Assembly: GCA_051530055.1 (NCBI GenBank)
Contig: CM121342.1
Span: forward strand, 10,044,001-10,108,000
DNA length: 64,000 bases
Direction: 5' to 3'
From: Neoechinorhynchus agilis
Lineage: Eukaryota; Acanthocephala
Below, in pieces: positions 58,076 through 64,000 of the stretch. A program made the translations under genes and the position numbers. The stretch's first letter is position 1. Each line of letters starts with the position of its first letter. Below the pieces are notes generated by a model. The model made no database searches. It saw only the letters and a list, made by a program, of their open reading frames with translations, and had not been told where the DNA came from.

Positions 58076-59078
58076 CTTGAAATGAAACTGAGGAAAGACC
58101 AACCTTAAAAGCACTTCTGCAAACAATATCCTTCAACTTTAACCCAACCGGATATTCTCGCCCGAGCGAACCTCCCCCGGCCGGATAGTCCCATTCGAAC
58201 AGACACCCTTCGACTGGATATTTCCATCCTTACGGATACCCCTTTTTTGGAATAATCGTGAACTCGAATGCTTTGTGAACTCGGACGCCTCTGTGGACTC
58301 GAATGCTTATGAGGGCCCAAAGGTACATTGGTCCTCCTATTCTTTCCTTGTACTTTTCAACAATAAACGTGTGCGGATTTTCAAGGCCTCAGCCTCCTTC
58401 TCGAGCATTGTTTGCAAGTTATTTAGACTGGCATTTCGATATTGCTCTGATCAGAATCGCCTACGCCATGAATTAAATTTACTGAGGGACATGCTGGTAA
58501 AGTTATCCGAGAACGACCTTCAAGGAAGTGAACCCAAAGAACGGGTTTTCTTTTGGAAGTTCCCTTACCCACTAGAATCCTCAGTGTGATTAAATGAGCT
58601 GAAGAATTTAGTGGGATTATGGTCTATTAGAAGAAAAAACGTAGATTAAGATTTAAAAAAGCGAGTTATTCCATTGTTAAACACGTTAAAGGACCTCATT
58701 TTCTTTTAAGAAAAAAGTTAAGTCTACTAACGTTTTATGTGAATGAATTACACAACATATCCGTCTACAATGCAATTTCCGAGCGTTGGCCACTTTGCCA
58801 AAACTTCAAATCCGCGTTCGCGTGAGATTCTTAAAAACCTTCGTTGTTCATTTTGTTGAGATGGAAGTGCAAAAACGAGCCGAGCCTGATTTGTCTTTAC
58901 TAATTCGCTGAATTCAAGAGCAACGACTGGAGCTTTTGTGCTTTGGTCAACCTCATCATCACCATCGTCATATGATCCAAGTTTCATTGAGTCGACAATC
59001 ACGGGCACTCGCGCTCCCAGTGGTGCTCCAGCAATCCACATTGAGGACATTTGATTGGATAAGAAGTTGGTATGATCC
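57896..59078. repeat. Segmental duplication, copy 2
   Basis: Partner of 50239-51158. The extra 58190-58488 segment contains a repeat C tail (GGGCCCAAAGGTACATTGGTCC, AATAAACGTG) and the longer form of repeat A. A related repeat C tail follows at 59148-59215. Confidence 0.88.
58748..59050 (-). pseudogene. Partial copy of the zinc-ribbon protein gene
   Basis: Encodes the last ~95 residues of the 50.8-51.8 kb gene (GAPLGARVPVIVDSMKLGSY onward) with one change in the RLVFALP block (Ile to Val). The upstream exons are missing, and a 28-base deletion removes the sequence just before GAPLG. It is a duplicate without a start, so presumably non-functional. Confidence 0.85.
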
Positions 59079-59941
59079 TCCCACCACCGGATATTCCCAT
59101 CCTAACGAATGCGCTTTTCTTTTGAACAACTCTGAACTCGAATGCTTATGAAGACCCAAAGGTACATTGGTCCTCCTGTTCTTTCTTTGTATTTTCATCA
59201 ATAAACGTGTTATTATTATTTATAAAAAGGAATGGAATTCATCACCTTCGGACATTCTCGAGCAAACACTTGACGGCAATAAATTAAAGTTGATGTATTC
59301 TTCGATTCCTTATAGAAAGACGGATTATAACCCTTTTTTGAATTACGCCGCCAAGAATTTAATCCTACGCTTCCGTTATAAGTTTGGGATCACACGATCA
59401 GAACGAGTGATCTAATAATCCATTAGTATTCCCAATATTTTATTATACTTGCGGTTTGAGTTATTTAAGAAGAATACTCGTTTTTTTGTAATGGTTGAGA
59501 TGTACGATATCCGCCGGCAACTACAGAAATAGTCATTGGGATACGATATCCTCTTTCGTGTGGGTCTTTCTCCTAGGAATTGGCAATGACAATATTGAAT
59601 GAGAGCGAGGAGCATTTTTCGACTATAAAAACCCCGAATCGCACCTCCAAGCTCGTGAATGAACGGTAACATCCTTTATTCGAATGAGATTTTGTGCGCA
59701 GATCAAGAAGCTGTCGCATCCGGATAAAAAATGTAGAATTATTGTGTCGAATCTTTTTCTCAAATCGTGACAAAGGGAATCCATTAAAAAGGATATCCAA
59801 TTGTAAAATTTAGGGGATTTTCGTTTTATCCAGAAAAAAATCCAATTCTAAGCAGCAAAACCATTGTAATTAATCAATAAAACCTAAATTTCTATGGTCG
59901 TGTGAAGTACTACTTGGTTTTCAAGCCGCATCATTGATGAA
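59079..59941. other. Repeat C tail and unassigned spacer
   Basis: 59079-59220 is a second copy of the repeat C tail, ending in AATAAACGTGTTATTATTATT. The remainder has no supportable feature. Confidence 0.5.
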
Positions 59942-61001
59942 GTCTTGTAATTTCGAAAATGGACACTTTTACGGGCTATTGTAATGAAAAAAAGAAAATC
60001 TTTATTTCGGGGGCTTTCGCCGTCCTACGACTTCTTCAGCAATGTGGAAATGTGAAATTTGTGTGTTAAAGTAACTACATTGAAGTGTGGAAAGTTCATG
60101 TTGCTTGTTGAACAGTTCTGTGGCTTTGTATAGCTGATGGCTTGAACTCTCCTCCGAATTGTCTGATGGAACATCATCTGCTTCCAACTGCCCGGAATAT
60201 AAGTAGTTCATCGGCGATAGTTCCACCGGATCCTTGGCCACAAACCTAACTCGCGCCGAGAGTTTTTATTCTCCGTATCTGTGGTATTTTGAATAGTGCT
60301 TTGCTCAATTATAACAGTACTTTCCCGATTGTCAATTTAAAAACAAAACTTGATCAATCATGCGGTTAGAAAACCTTTTTGTTCATTAGACAGATAATAG
60401 TCGTCTATTGAAATACTCTTAATGCTTTTAAACCCAGAATGACTATGGCTAAGCAATATTGATAATATTCATCCTGGAGTGTATTTTTTGTTAGGTTTCG
60501 AATAGTTTGAAAAATGATTTTAGCTTTAGTAATTCTTAAACGGGCGCCCCCACAAATTAATTTTTCCCTCTAAAATGCGTTGGAAGTATAAACACTTTTT
60601 GGCTGAAATCGGACTTATCCTTGAAACGACAAATCTTTTTGTTATGTCCCTTCTACGATTTCGAAATTTTGATTCCAACCGGAAAAGAAGTATATGAGCT
60701 CCGTGACTGGGATAACAATCAGTCTTGAATAGTTTTGTTTAAAAAAAAGATTAAAAAAAAATTTATGCAAAAAAAAACATCACAGGTCCGTCTAAATTAG
60801 AATTGGAATGCGTTTATGTGATTACCGTATCTGTGGTACTTTGAATGGTGCTTTGCTTACGGTGTAGCCATGATTTTGCGAACCGGACGGGTTCCGTCAA
60901 ATGTTTGCATTAAGGACGTTCAGTTCTGCCTCGCCCGAAATAAAGATTTTCTTTTTGTTATTACAACAACCCAAGTGTCCATTTTCGAAATTACAAAACT
61001 T
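59942..61001. mobile_element. ~1.06-kb foldback/DNA element with 70-bp inverted ends
   Basis: 59942-60014 and 60933-61001 are about 90% reverse complements (CGAAATAAAGATTTTCTTTTT, TTTTCGAAATTACAA). Inside, CCGTATCTGTGGTA..TTTGAAT.GTGCTTTGCT occurs twice (60273 and 60826). A minus-strand frame of 79 codons (60241-60002) ends SHFHIAEEVVGRRKPPK and has no known domain. No transposase is recognisable, so it is probably non-autonomous. Confidence 0.7.
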
Positions 61002-61547
61002 GATAAATTTTATGGCTTAAAAACTTTTTATGTTTGACAGATTATATTACATGTTTGATAGTTTTGAGCATTTTATTGATCCTTGATATCGGCACGTAGA
61101 AAGGATCAATACGATGTTGTTTGTGAATATTTAAGAACGAATTCCTAATCTGACACGGTAAGACGAAGCAAATCCTTGAATGCACAATTCTGATATCTCT
61201 CCGTTAAATACCGAAAAATCAAGCTCAGCCATGTTTAAAAAGCATTAAAGGATAAAAACTGACAGGATTTCATAGTGCGTCGTTGTGAATATTTCTTATC
61301 TCAATGTGAAAGATCCAGGCAACTGCTGAGGTGAAATTAACACGCGCACACAGAAAGCTCCCGAAGATTTTAATTTTTTTATTGATTTTAGTGCTTGATC
61401 GTCGTTTCGACGTCTAAAAGCAAACTAATGTCGCAATTTATTTTTCGCTCTCACTGATATCTTAACTTATTCTTAAGACGAACACAATATTATATTGTTT
61501 TGGAAGAAATACTTCTAGTCTTTTGTGTCTCCAAATTTAAAACCAAG
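61002..61547. other. Nothing supportable
   Basis: Spacer between the foldback element and the 3' end of carbonic anhydrase. AT-rich, without features. Confidence 0.45.
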
Positions 61548-62701
61548 TTAATCGGCTCCATTATTCTCGTATGATCGATACACAGTTCTAAAATTGAGAG
61601 CTTGTAGCGGTCTAAAATTCATGGAGATTAGCGTCTTGGCACTGCTTTTATCCATGGTCGTGCAATGAATGTGCCGAAATGCAGATATCTAAGACATTAA
61701 ATTCAAAAGGATTTTACGGAGAAAAACTCACGTCATCAGATGAAACTTCGATTGGTTCTTTGTAGATTATTCTTTGGCATGACTCGTAACACGGCGGAGT
61801 GGACAGAGAACCCTCATAAGCGAAGAAATGATTCCGGTCACCTTTTCGAGCAATACAATCGGAATTATCTGGGAAAATAATTTACCGGGAAGAAGATTGT
61901 TCACATCGAATTGTTCCGGGAGTTTGTAAGTATCTCCTTTATACGTTAAATTATGAGCTGCTTCCGCTAATAAAGAGAATGCAGCACTCGTTTGTCCTTC
62001 CTACAAATTGAAAGTTTAATCGTATTTCTCGAAAGTACGCAATAAAACCTTTACAAATATACAGAATATTACGAGGCCATCAAAGCTCATCGATTGACTT
62101 GCTTTTTTAAAATCAGTATATTTGTCTGCGTTATAAAACACAATGTGGATCTGCAAAGAAGTAATTGGAAGCAATTAAAAAGTTTCCTCACCTCCGCAGG
62201 ATAAACCTTTCCATCCATTACATGTTCAGATCCAGTTTGATTGTCCGGTCCCCAGTGCATATGGAAATGATCAAAATAATATTTGTCCTTGAGAATACCG
62301 CCAGAAGTAACTAAAAAAGAGGTGTCTTCAAATGAACCTCGATCGGTTTTTTGAAAATAGAAGGAATTAAAAATGCAGTAGCGATTTCGGATAAAAACTA
62401 TTATTTCACGAACTCACAGCAACCGGAAGGATCGCCCGTGACTTGTATGGTAAATCCAGCGTTTGTGATATGCTGACAGCAATTTGAGCTTAATTTCATC
62501 TTAATCCCCCTAAGTGCCGGATCATAAATTGTTTCCAATGAATTAATATAGATTGGTGATTGATATTTTAGCCTTTTCATGACCGGATACATCATGCACC
62601 ATTGTAGTGGACCATTGAATTCATCGTAACCAAATCCAATACTTTCCCTCTGATTATCTTCCTTTTTCGATCGAATGAAACGCACGAATTTTTCACAATT
62701 G
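61548..62701 (-). CDS. Alpha-type carbonic anhydrase
   Basis: Zinc enzyme that hydrates CO2. Exons 62701-62418, 62310-62192, 62150-62055, 62000-61886, 61841-61732 and 61688-61548 read in one frame; all introns are GT-AG (41-107 nt). Motifs: FNGPLQW...QSPIYI, the zinc histidines in HFHMHWG and AEIHIVFYN, the gate-keeping TGSEH, EGSLSTPPC, and the terminal NFRPLQALNFR. The proton-shuttle His64 position reads NAGF, so it is lost. The residue equivalent to Thr199 is Ser in SLSTPP, which is unusual. Both suggest slower catalysis. A 5' exon lies upstream (possibly the ATG near 62731 or 62832), not resolved; no clear signal peptide was seen. Confidence 0.9.
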
Positions 62702-63083
62702 CTAAACGATTATGAAGAAAATGTAACCGATTTTGACGAAAAATTGAATACATTCGTAAAAATGTGAATGGTTTACGGTAACTTTTCCCGGTCTCCAAAT
62801 CCCTTTTTGTTTCTGATTTCTTTGAGGACGCCATTTTTGCCAAGATTAAAAAGAAGCTGTGTATTCGGCCGATTATTAACTAAAATGAAAGTTGAAGAAA
62901 ATAATTGAGAAAACAATCACAACGCGGATGTCATTACAAAACGAGTTTCAAATAAAGAAGCGACAATAAAAAACGAAGCTCAGAAGAGGCAAATTTCATC
63001 AAGTTGTCGGAAAACCTTAATATAAAGTTTACTCTATGTCCATTTTTGATAAATAAAATGTTCAAATGAGTGATTACCTCTCC

Positions 63084-64000
63084 GAAGCTGGAAGGTTCAA
63101 AGTGATAATGAGGTATCTAAGCAAGTGAAATATAAAGTCCAATTTAAAATTACAATCTTTCAGCGGTTGCAAACAAATAAGCCTCGTAGAATATAAAGAC
63201 AAAATCAAGCCGAAGCTGGTAAGTTCAAAGTGATAATGAGGTATCTAAGCAAGTGAAATATAAAGTCCAATTTAAAATTACAATCTTTCAGCGGTTGCAA
63301 ACAAATAAGCTTCGTAGAATCTAAAGACAAAATCAAGCCGAAGCTGGTAAGTTCAAAGTGATGATGAGGTATCTAAGCAAGTGAAATATAAAGTCCAATT
63401 TAAAATTACAATCTTTCAGCGGTTGCAAACAAATAAGCTTCGTAGAATATAAAGACAAAATCAAGCCGAAGCTGGTAAGTTCAAAGTGATAATGAGGTAT
63501 CTAAGCAAGTGAAATATAAAGTCCAATTTAAAATTACAATCTTTCAGCGGTTGCAAACAAATAAGCCTCGTAGAATATAAAGACAAAATCAAGCCGAAGC
63601 TGGTAAGTTCAAAGTGATAATGAGGTATCTAAGCAAGTGAAATATAAAGTCCACTTAAAAATTACAATCTTTCAGCGGTTGCAAACAAATAAGCTTCGTA
63701 GAATCTAAAGACAAAATCAAGCCGAAGCTGGTAAGTTCAAAGTGATAATGAGGTATCTAAGCAAGTGAAATATAAACTAGCAAACAAATAAGCTTCGTAG
63801 AATCTAAAGGCAAAATCAAGCCGAAGCTGGTAAGTTCAAAGTGATAATGAGGTATCTAAGCAAGTGAAATATAAACTATACTTAAAAATTACAATCTTTC
63901 AGCGGTTGCAAACAAATAAGCCTCGTAGAATATAAAGACAAAATCAAGCCGAAGCTGGTAAGTTCAAAGTGATAATGAGGTATCTAAGCAAGTGAAATAT
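63084..64000 (+). repeat. 128-bp tandem array with splice-like signals in every unit
   Basis: Units start at 63084, 63212, 63340, 63468, 63596, 63724, 63823 and 63951, and the array continues past the window end. The step is 128 bases except one of 99 caused by a 29-base deletion. From the second unit on, each has GCTGGTAAGT, then about 60 bases later TACAATCTTTCAG, leaving a 55-nt exon-like part and a 73-nt intron-like part. The first unit has GAAGGT in place of GTAAGT. The exon-like part is open in one frame only (CKQISLVEYKDKIKPKL). Confidence 0.93.

Noticed and set aside
61870-61886. A 17-nt intron in carbonic anhydrase (GTAAAT...CCCAG)
   Set aside because: Using the next acceptor (CGAAAAG) gives a normal 44-nt intron and a better family alignment, LLPGDRNHFFAYEGSLSTPP, so an ultra-short intron is not needed.
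1-64000. CRISPR arrays, bacterial operons, phage
   Set aside because: Spliced animal genes throughout; the tandem arrays have no repeat-spacer structure.

Overview
The window comes from a compact, AT-rich animal nuclear genome. It holds cadherins with DxNDNxP motifs, a GIPC-type PDZ protein, ribosomal protein L19, pyruvate kinase and a carbonic anhydrase. Most host-gene introns I can place are 42-57 nt with GT-AG ends. Many start codons sit directly behind a pyrimidine-rich AG, which suggests spliced-leader trans-splicing or 5'UTR introns. The species cannot be named from sequence alone. A larvacean, an orthonectid or another miniaturised invertebrate would fit.

Layout. 0-6.6 kb is a transposon graveyard: a broken Ty3/gypsy-type fossil, a second gag/protease fossil, a foldback element and a MITE. 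6.8-11.7 kb has pyruvate kinase and GIPC, then a 305-bp tandem array to 13.4 kb and an empty stretch. 17.4-24.8 kb carries two tandem protocadherin-like genes sharing a nearly identical 1.69-kb tract. 25-28.3 kb has an unknown small protein, a NUDT9-like protein with a degenerate Nudix box and a coiled-coil gene. 28.5-31 kb has repeats, a SINE-like element and a SNF2 helicase pseudogene. 31.4-34.2 kb is PGM3, followed by a 241-bp tandem array to 37 kb. 38-47.7 kb is mostly LINE and MITE debris with MMTAG2 and a cytochrome b5 reductase. 48.3-56 kb has RPL19, an unknown zinc-ribbon protein and folylpolyglutamate synthase. 56.5-61 kb is a LINE, a segmental duplication and a foldback element. 61.5-62.8 kb is carbonic anhydrase, and the window ends inside a 128-bp tandem array whose units look like exon plus intron.

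Main observation. Conserved enzymes (PGM3 twice, FPGS once), an unknown zinc-ribbon protein, and possibly a coiled-coil gene are interrupted by segments that must be removed for the protein to read through but have no usable GT-AG ends. The segments carry imperfect terminal inverted repeats, and two of them have TA at both edges. They look like DNA-transposon-derived introns removed by non-canonical splicing. They lie beside ordinary GT-AG introns in the same or neighbouring genes. A second observation is a recurring CTGANGA-hairpin-GAAA grammar, like a hammerhead ribozyme core, at the ends of several repeat families.

The recognisable enzymes are ordinary housekeeping functions: glycolysis, UDP-GlcNAc synthesis, folate retention, redox, CO2 hydration and translation. 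No operon-like pathway grouping is evident. All exon joins were made by eye from reading frame and family similarity.
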